This document shows positions 13,453 through 24,465 of a DNA stretch of 64,000 bases, one piece after another. The DNA is from Cylindrotheca closterium. Taxonomy: Eukaryota; Bacillariophyta; Bacillariophyceae; Bacillariales; Bacillariaceae. The notes under the pieces were generated by a model. It saw only the letters and a list, made by a program, of their open reading frames with translations, ran no database searches and was not told the origin of the DNA. The stretch is taken from the NCBI GenBank assembly GCA_933822405.4, contig CAKOGP040001557.1, positions 186,001-250,000 on the forward strand, in the 5' to 3' direction. Every line of letters starts with the position of its first letter. The stretch's first letter is position 1. The position numbers and the translations under genes were made by a program.

Positions 13453-14417
13453 TAATAATTTTCAAAATTTTGTATACAATTTATTTTTAATTGAAAAAAG
13501 GCAATCCATACGTTGGCATGTTCCTATTCGATCATGCTTTTATGTTTGCCGATTGTAGAAGTTGCCATCGTCATTTATCCGAGATATGTGGACTACGTAT
13601 CACACAATATAATGCATCCGTTCGACGAAAGAGTCAGTGAATGGCCAGCGTTTGATGGCTGGGCCTGAGGTGCTGTATAATACCTCCATCCTCGGCAGGC
13701 TTGGCATGGTCGTCATATTGTGACGACAAACGTGCTGACGACAGTGTCCTCTTGGCCCCAATGGAAGCCTGGTGCTGGACAGGATGCTGAGCGAGACGTC
13801 AACGGGCTCATCGGCGACAAAGGTCACGTTTTGTCAGTGTCAAACGAACGGGACTTGGTACCCTTTGAAATTTCCCATACAGTACTGTTGTTTTCTTGTA
13901 GTGTGGTCAAGTCCATTTTGCTACTTTACCCGCAAACAAGGCTACTTCCACGCGAACCTAGCTGAAACTGACGTTTTGGCTGGTTTCCGGGGCGCGCGCG
14001 AACTTTCCGTTTTGAAGAAAAATTATTTGCACACAACAGTTTGCTGAAAATCCCAATCAGAAACTGATAAATTGGCCATGTAGTGGTCAAGTCACCAAAA
14101 CTGAAACCTGAAACTGACTAAGTCAAACTGATTGCCTCCACCACCAAACCCAGCGCAACTTTAAAATCATTTTCATCATTATTTTTCGAAATGAGTTCAA
14201 GCGAGAAGTCAAGCGACAGCTCCATGAACACCAGCAGTGGAATGTCTACCAGTAATGACTCAAGCACTCACTCTAGCCTGGACTCAATCGCCGACTCAAG
14301 CATGGATTCAAGCCTTTTACACTCTGCTTGGTTTTCCTGGATACCTTGAATGGCCAGGCAGAGTTGATCCGTGCGTACAACTCACAAATTGCAGGTTCCG
14401 CGGAATATCGCTGATCC

Positions 14418-14627
14418 AAATGGCTTGAAAGTCTTAGGAAAGATGTGGAATGTTCGTTTGGTATCTTGAAGAAGAGGTTCGCTTGTCTAAAAAATCGTTC
14501 AAGGTTCAATGACACGGAGACAATTGAAACCGTCTTCCACTGCTGCAAAGCTTGCTCCCCAAATCGCCTAAGATACTGGGACATATTGCTTTTGGTGATG
14601 ACAGACATACCAGCTTCTAGATCATAG
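14418..14627 (+). pseudogene. PIF/Harbinger-type (DDE_Tnp_4) transposase fragment
   Basis: The forward frame from 14421 reads WLESLRKDVECSFGILKKRF followed by a CLKN/RF and IETVFHCC segment. This is the C-terminal signature of DDE_Tnp_4 transposases (the catalytic Glu of VE-FGILK-RF-LK, then a histidine/cysteine-containing helix). The upstream DDE residues are absent and the frame stops at about 14627. A Ser-rich ATG frame at 14191 ends after about 49 codons and may be the disrupted 5' part of the same element. Clearly a fragment, not a functional transposase. Confidence 0.7.
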
Positions 14628-14972
14628 TTGAGTTGCATCGTTTCTCAAGCCCAATCGTTCGATTTGTGGGTATTTGGTTTCAATACATTTTGCCATCATG
14701 TTGGCTGTCGTGTCATTTTCGATGCTTTTTTGGGCGCTCTATTCGTATTCAAATTCAAATCGAATCCTCAGTGAGCGCGAAAGCATTCAGTCTAAAGGCG
14801 CCAAAGCATGCTATTCCTGTCTGGAGTGGCCCAACAGAAACAGTCTACTGTACCTACCGGTATACCGGTATGAAGAGACAGCAACGGAGATGTGATTGAT
14901 TCAGTCCTTCGCTCGTTCACGTGCGACAGACAGACGTAACGGACGAACCATAGACGATGGCTAGAGAGTGAT

Positions 14973-15617
14973 AGTCTGCCGAATGGCCGGATTATTTATC
15001 CTGGTGTCCCATTTTCAAATTTGCCGAATGCTGCCCGACTGGCGCGGCTGTTTTATAAAATCTTCAGAAATGTCATATATCAGCCTTGCCGAAAAGTCTG
15101 TAGTTTCCATCTTCATTAGCTTCTACAGAGAAATTATAATTGTCATTGTAGGTCCCTGTGCTTCTTCCGGGACCGATGTTGGGTTAGGTTGCCTACTTTG
15201 TCTATATCCCAGTTGGACAGCAATTCTACCATGTGGTTCCATTCACTTTCAGCACTTTTCAGTGCTTGATTTCAAATTCATCAGCAAGTGTGTCACAAAG
15301 TGTGTTGGATGAGGCAACTGAAGAGGCCATATCAACCTCAGAAGGACCTCAGAAGGATCAGCACTTGAGACATCTGCAATGGCGATGGTAAAAACGGATT
15401 CTGAGCTGCTTCTGGGAAGGGAACGTTGTAGGCCAATGTGAGTGAGTCTTCCTTCTGGTCAATAGAGCCCAAGTTTGCTTCTCTCCATGCTACTCTAAAT
15501 AACGAAACCACTCAAGATGAAGATTCTGGAGAACATAAAAATGGAACATGCTGGCTTGGAGAATTGCATGAGAATGGCCCAGTCGGTAGACTGACTGGGC
15601 CGGCCATTCGGTAGACT
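14973..15617. repeat. Segment bounded by an 18-bp inverted repeat
   Basis: The 18-mer at 14973-14990 (AGTCTGCCGAATGGCCGG) recurs in inverted orientation at 15600-15617 with one mismatch. A hairpin (arms GGCCCAGTC / GACTGGGCC at 15576-15584 and 15593-15601) abuts the right end. This may be a small non-autonomous DNA element of about 650 bp; no clear target-site duplication was identified. Confidence 0.35.
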
Positions 15618-15893
15618 GAATCAACACGAATAAATGTCTGTTCGTCGAGATTTGCTCTTGGGCTCTTTTAAAAACGTCATCCTTTTTTTATAGACAGCGC
15701 TTATATTCGTTGTCACGCATTCCTTATTGACGGAAAGCGAACAGTCTTCGCAATTCCTCGCGCGTTCATGTACCGGTAGAAAAAAACACAGTGTGGAACC
15801 GTCAGATATTTTCCTCCTTCAATCGATCGTAACAAACAGAACCGCAAAGACTCCTTGACAAAACGTTTTTGTTGGTTTCTCATCTTTTCAAAC

Positions 15894-18800
15894 ATGAACC
15901 AGATTACAACCGTGACGAAGTTACAACGCGTACTCTTCCTTCTTGTATCACACATTCTCTTCGTGTCATCACAGAACGAAAATATTAGCGAGTTGTGGCC
16001 GGAAGGAGAACTCAATTGTTTGCAAGGCTTTCGTCAGTACAACCCGATTACACAAAAGAAAATATACCATGTCGGTGTTCATGCCTCTGCGGGTATTGAA
16101 ACTGCCAAACGAGAGTTCAACCTTACTTTTGAAGAATACTTGAATGAAGCTGTGGGAAAGAGGTGGGATCCTCCAATCGAGTTCAAGATGAAAATCACGG
16201 ACGATTCCATTCGAGACTGGCTTGACAATAAAGAAGACGTCGATTTCATGTACACGGACACCGGCATCTACTCATGTATTGGTGTCGAGATTGGGGCGAA
16301 ACCGATTGCGACCACTGTTGCCAGGTTGGAGTCTCGAGGACGGAACTACGAGCTCGATATCTTCGCGGGTACAATGATGGTCCTGGCTGACAACGATGAC
16401 ATTGGCAGTATTGAAGATCTGAAGGGCAAAGTGATTGGGGCGCAAGCCTTTTCTGACTTTGCCGGAGCACAGGCACAGTTCTACATGATGCAGAAAGAAG
16501 GAATCAATCCCCTGATTGATGCCAAACAGGTCATATTCACAGGTAAGAAGAGATGATGCAATATGCAAACTCTAAATCCAAATACCAACGCTAAAGAAAT
16601 CAAAACCCATACCATCACCCTTCAGGTAACAACGAAGATACGATACAAGGTATTCTTGACGGAAGATGGGACGTTGGATTTGTTCGAACCGGGCAAGTGG
16701 AGCGAACCATGGATCCATCCACTGGCCAATTGGTCGATCCAAGTCTTGTAAAGGTGATTGCTCCGAGAATCCATATCATGGATGGTGGCGAGCTCTTTCC
16801 ATTTCTGCATTCGACACCCGTTTTTCCCGAGTGGCCATTTGCTGCCAAGGATACCGTGGACCATATCGTTGCAGAAGAAGTCGGTGATGCACTGATGGCT
16901 CTCAATAAACATGCAACTATTGGCCAACTGATTGTCGAGTGTCAAGAAGCAGCAACAACACAAGCGGAAAGAAACATTTGCGATACTTCACCACCAGAGT
17001 ATTTCGACCCAAATGCAAGATGTGATACCTCGAGAGAACTTGCCACTCTGGCATACAATGCAGGGTTGGCAGGGTTTCATGGCGGGTTCCACTCGCCGAG
17101 GTCTCACTTCCATGTCCGAACGATGCAACAAGACGGTGGCTTCATCATTCAGGACGCTAAAGGTATGTGATGGGTAGTGCTTTGGTTGCTATTGGTGCTC
17201 CTCGAGATGAGTATCTGGTCCAGTTTCTCACCAAACCATCCCGTCCAATCTTACGAAACCTCACATATCCATAACAGGGAACTCGCGTTGCGAACGCAAC
17301 TCCAAGTATTACAATGGTATCATTTGTCCCGACGGATATTATAAGGTCTCGGAAGACATCTTCGATACACAGTGCCAAGCCAAAGGGCTCTCTTGTCAGG
17401 ATGGATACTCATGCTACTGCCAACCATGCATCCAGGCGTTCGATGTTAACGTATTTCCGTGGAAGAGCGAAGATGAATCATCTAATTTCAGTCAAGAATC
17501 TGGATGCTATAAAATGAGGTGAGCAATTTATATCAAATGGTCAACATCGTTGTTTTCGGTCATCTTTTTCTCATCAACTGTTTCACTCTGAAGTCTCTGT
17601 GGGGTCGTCCAACAAAGAAAAACTGCAGTCTTTCGGGCCTTTGACAATCTTCGACGTACAAATGCAACGATGGCAGTCAAAAGCCATGTGGGCGATTTGG
17701 AAACACATATTTTGACACGCGAAGTCGAGCCCTTCCTCTATGAATTCGAATTTTCTCAACCGAATACTGGTGTTAGCATTCTGGAGATCTTTGTCGATGA
17801 GGAGCAGATTCCAGAGTCCCCTATTCAGGTACAGGTCGTCGATCGTGATTGTGAAGCTGCATACCCTGGCGAAAACAGGATTCCGGTATGTTTTTGTATC
17901 CACTTCAATAGAACTAACGGAGATCATGTCGTATGGACAAAAGTGGGCTCATGGTTCGACATTCTTTTTGACACTCATCACAGGATGCTCTCGGCGAATG
18001 TGTTTGCCCTTCAGGTACAGTGGAGATCGATGGAGTGTGTACTTCCAACGATGCTCATGAAGTCAGCGTGTACCCCTGGGTGGTCGATGGCGAGCATACC
18101 TCAATGAAGATCACTCATCAATCTGGTTGTAAGTTCGCCCTTCGTCCCCATGAGCAGCATGGCATGAGCAATATGGACATCATCATAAGGCTACGCCACG
18201 CAGTACTGACATTCAATGATTTCTGGTATAGGTCGGAAAATGAATCTCTGCGGAGCTGTACCACAGACAAAAGAGATAAGATTCAAAGCACAAGACAACA
18301 GAAAGCGGAACAATGCTACCGTCACAGCTCTGATGCATATTGGCCAAGAGGAACGGTTCTTGTCTGTGATCGAAACGGATTCATACTCGTACGAGTTTGG
18401 GCTCAGTCACAATGAAAGAGGAGTGGCCATCTTGGAGATCTTTGTGGATGAAGTTCAAATTCCGGATTCTCCCATTCGGGTGGAGATCACCAGCAGAGAC
18501 TGCAACACTGATTTCCCTGGACAGCGTATGATTCCGGTAAGCACCATTCATTCTGTCCAAATCCATCGTGCATGCTGAATCACTAACCATTCTTATTTCT
18601 TTCCATCGTAGAGTGATCTTGGTGTCTGTGAGTGTTCAGATAGCACCATTATGATTGGAGAAGAATGCGTGCCCCTTGGTACATTTACTGCCATCATGGC
18701 AGCCATTGGAGGACTTATTGGCTTCTTAATCGTCTATTGCTACCTCGGATACCGAAGAAAGAAGAGCGACGAGGTATGGCACGTCAATCCAGAAGAGTTG

Positions 18801-21282
18801 GACTTTAGTCATCCTGTCGAAGTAATTGGTCAGGGCGCATTTGGTGTCGTGATTGCTGCAGAATATCGAGGAACCCGAGTGGCCATCAAGCGTGTTATCC
18901 CTCAACAAGACGTCGCGAGGACCCGAGCTGGCTCTCTGCCAAGCGTAGCTGGTAGCGTGGTTTCTGGTTCAATTGTTTCTCAGGATGGCCCAGGCGATGT
19001 GGAAACTGGAGCAGATAGTCCAAAGACTACTACAATGAGCGACAGTCGAGAATCGGCACTAAGTGACTCAAATCTATCAGACTTATTAGCTATGCCATTT
19101 GATCGAAAGAAGTCGCGACTTTCAAAGTGGTTACCATTCCAGGATTCAATGAGTCGATCCAAACTGACCATACTAGGCAATGCATCCGGGGGATCCACAA
19201 CCCACAAGTCTCTGCGTTCTAGATTGTTTTTCAGATGTGACGAGACATACCAACGACAGCAAGAGTTCAAAGCGGAGATGCGTTTGCTATCGAGACTCCG
19301 TCATCCTTGTGAGTCCACTGAAAGCTGATTTTGCGTTTCCAGTTTCTCTTCTGACTTATATTGCTCTGTCCGTTTGTAGGTATTACAACAGTGATGGGTG
19401 CCGTCATGGCTGGCGACTCCCCCATGATGGTAATGGAATGCATGGAAAATGGATCGCTGTAAGTATCGACGCAATTGAATTGAATTGAATTTGAACCATT
19501 CACACATTCGTATTCATTTGTTGATTTACATCGTTCTCCTCTTTGCCGCACAGCTACGATCTCTTGCGAAATGAGACATTGTATACTGGAGGCGAGATCA
19601 TCATGCAAATCGTTAGAGACGTTGCCCAAGGTCTTCGCTTTCTGCACGCATCCAAGCCTCCAATATTGCATCGCGATTTGAAGGCTAAGAATATCCTCAT
19701 CGACTCTCGGTTCCGTGCTAAGGTTGCAGACTTTGGCTTGTCCACAAAGAATAAAAAAAGTCTCTCTGGCACGCCGTTCTGGTATGTATTCTCTGTTCCA
19801 AGAATGCTCACATTGTGCCCAGTTCTTTATTCTCACAAAAATTGTCTTTGTTTGCTTCTGATTGCAGGATGGCTCCGGAATACATTCTAGGCAAGACGGA
19901 ATACACACCTTCATGTGATATCTACGCCTTCGGTATGATCATCTACGAGATCTACAGTCGCAAGATCCCATATGAAGGTCAAAACCCACGAAAAGTCTTA
20001 CACAAGGTTTGCGATCCTCGAATCAACTATCGACCGCAAGTCCCAGATACATGCCCCAAGCGGATGACGGAGATCATGAAGAAATGTTGGAGTAGTAACA
20101 CTCGATTCCGTCCAGAGTCCAAAGATCTGGACATGATCTTCGCCGACATGAGCTCCCACGATGCGGAACCATTGATCGATCAAAATAACACTCGTCTCCG
20201 AACAGAAGTAGCTGCTGGTGATATGTTGTATCAGGTGTTCCCAAAGAAGGTCGCTGACCAGCTCAAACTCGGCCAGAAGGTGGAGCCGTAAGTTGAATCG
20301 ATGGCCAGAACAATGGTTCTTGACGATGCTCGTTCTCATCGCTGACGTATTCTATTCTGCGATAAAACAGGGAGACCCACAACAATGTGACAGTCTTTTT
20401 CAGCGACATTGTTCGATTCACCGATATTTCACGTTCACTTGCAGCAGTCAAAGTTTGCGATATGTTGGATCGTTTGTATCTTGCATTTGATGCTTTGGCA
20501 AATAAGCACGAAGTATTCAAAGTCGAGACCATTGGTGATGCCTGGGTTGGAGTGACAAACTGTGAGTCCATATCCTGGTGGCATGTCTTATTCGAAAATG
20601 ATCCTGCAGGTTGTACTGACCTCATCGTTTCCCTCTGTATTGTAAAGTGGAAGAGAACCAAAACTCTACCCATGCGAAGCGCATCGCTGAGTTCGCCATT
20701 GACGCAGTTGCGGCAGCCAACAACGTCCTGATTGACGTTGACGATCCATCTGCAGGGTGTATACACATTCGAGTAGGTTTCCATTCGGGTCCAGTTGTCA
20801 GTAATGTGATTGGGTCGCTGAATCCTCGATACGCTCTGTTTGGAGATACCATGAATACAGCATCTCGAATGGAGAGTCTCTCAACTAGCGATCGGATCCA
20901 ATGCAGTGAGGCCTCGGCTCGAATCTTGAAAGAGCAGGCGCCCGATTTTCCAATGCGACGTCGTGGTAAGGTAGCCGTGAAAGGAAAAGGACACATGGTT
21001 GCCTATTGGATCGGTTCTGAACCAAAGCGCGAAAGGAGTCCAAGCCGTCCGAAAGGCTTTGATGATAAACCCATAGTCGAATTTGAGGCAGACGAAGAGG
21101 AGAGGGGGAAGCGTAGAATATTCCGCAAACGCAAACCCAAAAGAGTTAATATGGCGGGTGAAATGGAAGAGGACCCATCGAACTCGGCCCCCAGCATATT
21201 GCGAAAATCAGTAATGAAAGGGAGAGACAATGCTCAACCTCTCAGTTTGTCTTCACGGACAGCATCCTTTTCTTCGCAATAG
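15894..21282 (+). CDS. Receptor guanylate cyclase with PhnD-like ectodomain and kinase domain, copy 3
   Basis: Predicted 1,472 aa; twelve in-frame exons: 15894-16542, 16626-17162, 17278-17518, 17594-17885, 17984-18128, 18232-18536, 18612-19308, 19380-19458, 19554-19781, 19868-20287, 20371-20561, 20648-21282. The domain layout and all kinase and cyclase motifs match the other two copies. The start at 15894 lies in a leader conserved with copy 1 (TTTTCAAAC before ATG) and gives a signal peptide ending near SSQ; the second ATG seen in copies 1 and 2 is GTG here. It differs most from its siblings in the kinase insert between the VAIK lysine and the helix-C segment, and in the second Cys-rich/filamin module. 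The C-terminal tail ([11 protein letters not shown] region) groups with copy 2. Three intact paralogues in direct orientation imply unequal crossing over. Confidence 0.9.
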
Positions 21283-21295
21283 TAATCAGTTTTAT

Positions 21296-21760
21296 AAAGT
21301 TCTCCTTTTTATTGTCAGATGATGAGGATGAAAGGAAGCGTAGACTTCGCAAGAGTGAATATGGCGGGTGGAGTGGAAGAGGACCCATCGAACTCGGCTC
21401 TGAACAGCAATTGAAAGGGAGAGGCAAGGGTCGACGTCTCAGTCTGTCTTCACGGAGCGCGTCGTTTTTAGAAAAGAGTGCTCTTCTAGAGGGCGCATCC
21501 AATTCACAGTGTTATAGATGTTGCAGATAACATTTTCATACCCCCTTCACATCCCCTTCACACATTGAAGGACCTAGCTGATGCCTCATCCTCTCTTCAC
21601 CGACAGCGTCCTTGAAGAGAAATCAGTTTTATAAACTTCCCCTTTCCATATGACAGGTGAAGACAATCCAGCCGTTAGCCATGTGCACATTAGGGTAGGC
21701 TTTTATTCTGTCCAACAGCAGCGGTCTCAGTGGCGTCATTCATCCGAGATAAGTGGACTT
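21296..21760 (+). pseudogene. Decayed 3' fragments of an additional receptor cyclase copy
   Basis: Three degenerate pieces follow the stop of copy 3. At 21318-21480 a stretch matches the C-terminal tail (KRRLRK, then in another frame [19 protein letters not shown], then KGRGKGRRLSLSSR), so it is frameshifted. At about 21590-21655 the very 3' end is repeated again (a CACCGACAGC-TCCTTGAAGAG block, then ATCAGTTTTATAAA). At about 21663-21715 the frame reads DNPAVSHVHIRVGFYS, matching the cyclase segment [17 protein letters not shown] possible further piece near 22095-22121 resembles the VAVKGKGHM segment. These are best read as remains of a fourth unit. Confidence 0.65.
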
Positions 21761-22120
21761 TTATCGTCTTTGCAGGCACAATGCATTTGAAATCTCGAGG
21801 ATAGAATGTCTATCCGTTCGAGGAAAGAGCGAATCGATGGAAGACCAAGGCCTCGATGGAAGTTTTATCAGAAGAAATAACTCCATCCTGCAGCCAGTAC
21901 TAGTAAAACGACGGTGAGGTACCATATCTGCCAACTCATCATAATCAAAGTCTGCTTTCTGAAAGCAACAGATTCCATTTGGGCGCATTTCAAGACCATT
22001 GGACATCATCCCCGTGAATTAGATGATTCATCATCGTCCAAAGAATATTTGCGGCCTGAGATACGTCTTGTAGTTCCATCAGGGCTCAATGGGACGCGCA
22101 GAAGTGAAAGGACAAGGATG

Positions 22121-22368
22121 CAATGATAGGAAAAGTTGTCCTGTCGGTGCTCAGAGAAAGCAAATCTTCAATCCTCATTACTACAGGGTCGTTCTTAAGT
22201 GAAACATTGTGAGCACCAATCCAGCTTTCGTCCAGTTTACACAGCAATGATAGGAAAAGTTGTCCTGTTGGTGCTCAGAGAAAGCAAATCTTCAATCCTC
22301 ATTACTACAGGGTCGTTCTTAAGTGAAACATTGTGAGCACCAATCCAGCTTTCGTCCAGTTTACACAG
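22121..22368. repeat. 124-bp direct tandem duplication
   Basis: The block 22121-22244 is repeated head to tail at 22245-22368 with a single difference that I can see (CGGTGCTC versus TGGTGCTC). It is non-coding and the duplication must be recent. Confidence 0.9.
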
Positions 22369-24465
22369 CAATCTGGGCTCCAACTGCACACCATTTCATG
22401 AACAAGAAACGTTTTCATCGCATCATAAAAAATAATAGAGTGAAAATTGCTTGACGGGTACCGGACGGACGACACTAATTCTCACATTTTCACATTTGAC
22501 ATTTGCCCAAAGTGGTTAGAGCCTGATCCTTGTACGGTACGACCTTGTTCTGATTACAAATGTTATTACTTGAACAAGCACTAAATGACATATTCACCCA
22601 TTTTAGACGTGGGTATATGTTGAACTGCGAACTTTGGTCGAGAATAAATCAAATTCAAGGAAATCCCATCGAGTTCCCATCGCCGGTTGCCCTTCAAAAT
22701 AAGAGATCAATGAGAAAGCGCAACCCAAGGTTCATTTCAACCGTATCATTCCACAGCAACACATGCATGTAATTGGAAACTTTGGTAAGGGTCTTACCGT
22801 GCCTGGGTAGCTCTATGGCGACTGGGACAGATTCTTGGCCTATTCTAGCTAGAGTATAAGCTCAGTTGTCCACTCGAGTCAAGTGAGCGCCGTTGACACA
22901 CATCTACCTTGAAAGCCCCCATTCCGCCCACCCATCCTTCTTATAAGTACCTATAGACAACAAATGTTCGTTAGAATAGAGAAATCCAGGGAAATTAAAC
23001 CAACCATTCCAACATGTCAGGTGTGTTGTTGCTATATATTTCAGAGGCCTACCTACTGTATACTGCGAACTTTGGCCTAAAATATGTCAAGTTCAAGGAA
23101 ATTCCATCAAGTCTCCTGTTCCCGTTGAAAAACAAGAGGTCAATGGCAAACCGATACCAAAGTTCATTTTCGCTGTAGCATTCCAAAGCAACACCCAATG
23201 TCGACTCTTGGCCGATTCTTCAAAAAATGCTGAATGGACGATCAAAGTCAAGAGAGCGCCGTTGACTTGAAGATTTCCATTCCGCTCTAAACCACCCAGC
23301 CTTGTCATCTGTAACCATAGAGAATAAACATGTGTTAGAAAAAAGTAGTTTGAAGAAATTAGGCCCAGAACTTGGACAGCACTGTGTTTGGAGCAAACTT
23401 ACATCAGCTCTGACCCCATATCTACCCCACCGCACGCTTGAGGCAGGTCGGATCTATCGGCAGGTCGGATACTACCGGTACTTATCCGTTGGGAACCATA
23501 GAAGAAAATGGTGCATTGTTATATAAGTTTCGGCCTCCATGGCAGGTATAATATAAGGACCTATGATGACGAAGACGCAACGGCGCCCCAGAAGGAAATC
23601 GCAAAATCTTTCGCAAATCAACCAAACAAAGTGAACCCACAAAGCTCCACTGTTGTATGAAATACCAATAAAGTACAATATATATACTTCGGGGCTCGAT
23701 CGTCTCTGTATGTGTGGCCTTCTGTCGACCCCAAAGGACACGCAGCGGTCATTTTGGGGACCAAAGAAAGCAATGAGGCCAGATCACTTCGTAGGGACAG
23801 GGCAGATAATGACAATGTGAAGCAATTTTCTTGATGCGGTATCAGCAAATTATATCAGCGAAAGGGATCAGAAGAAGACTGTAGAAGGTGCATTTGGAGG
23901 GATCTGCACTTCACTTGTTCAACAGGTTGTTGTGCCGATATTTGACTTTGAGGAGGACCTTCCAGGGTTTTGATCAGGCATTTTGTATTTCCTACGGCGC
24001 ATAAGACAATATAGAAGCAAAAGTAGAAGCTTTTCTCTGCGGAGAGCGATTGTCCTACTGTATCATGAAGGATGAGCATCTCGCATCACCGATAATCTCT
24101 GAAAATCTGTCATTTTGGATTTTTGCTCATCGTACCTTAACGCACTGCGGCCAGACACTCAGATTCATCACAATCACACTCAACACGAGAGGCGAGAGAG
24201 CCTGATTACAACAGCTATACTGGAGGACGAAGAGAAGGACTAATACTTGCGTTCGAAAGCCTCCTTGCCCCTCTTTCCTCGCTGCTGATTCAGTCAATCT
24301 ACAATCTGAACCCAGCCTAACCTCATTTCAGAACAAAACCCAATACTTCAGCCATTCAAAGAGATAGATTGCTGACAGCATCCTCCGACAGCTGCTGTGC
24401 CGATCCATCAACTCAATTAATCATTCCAATCACACACATCACGAGACGCAGCGAAGATATACAAA
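22369..24465. other. Intergenic region with a diverged duplicated segment, upstream of SF3B3
   Basis: No supported gene. A segment at about 22600-22990 is repeated in diverged form at about 23045-23345. Shared blocks in order are ACTGCGAACTTTGG, TCAAGGAAAT-CCATC, CAATG-CAAA/AGGTTCATTT, GAGCGCCGTTGAC and a final TGT-TTAGAA block. The 3' part, from about 24150, probably includes the promoter and 5' UTR of the splicing-factor gene. Confidence 0.5.

Larger units (their letters stand above)
13453..15893. other. Repeat-bearing spacer between receptor cyclase copies 2 and 3
   Basis: 2.4 kb without an intact gene. It holds a decayed Harbinger-type transposase fragment (14418-14627) and a short inverted-repeat-bounded segment (14973-15617), listed separately. 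The block around 13569-13650 (starting with a TCCGAGATA-GTGGAC string) is similar to sequence at 21738-21835 downstream of copy 3, so part of the 3' flank was duplicated together with the gene. Confidence 0.5.

Noticed and set aside
22505..22570. tRNA-like D-arm string (GTGGTTAGAGC)
   Set aside because: No matching acceptor stem, anticodon arm or B-box could be found around it.
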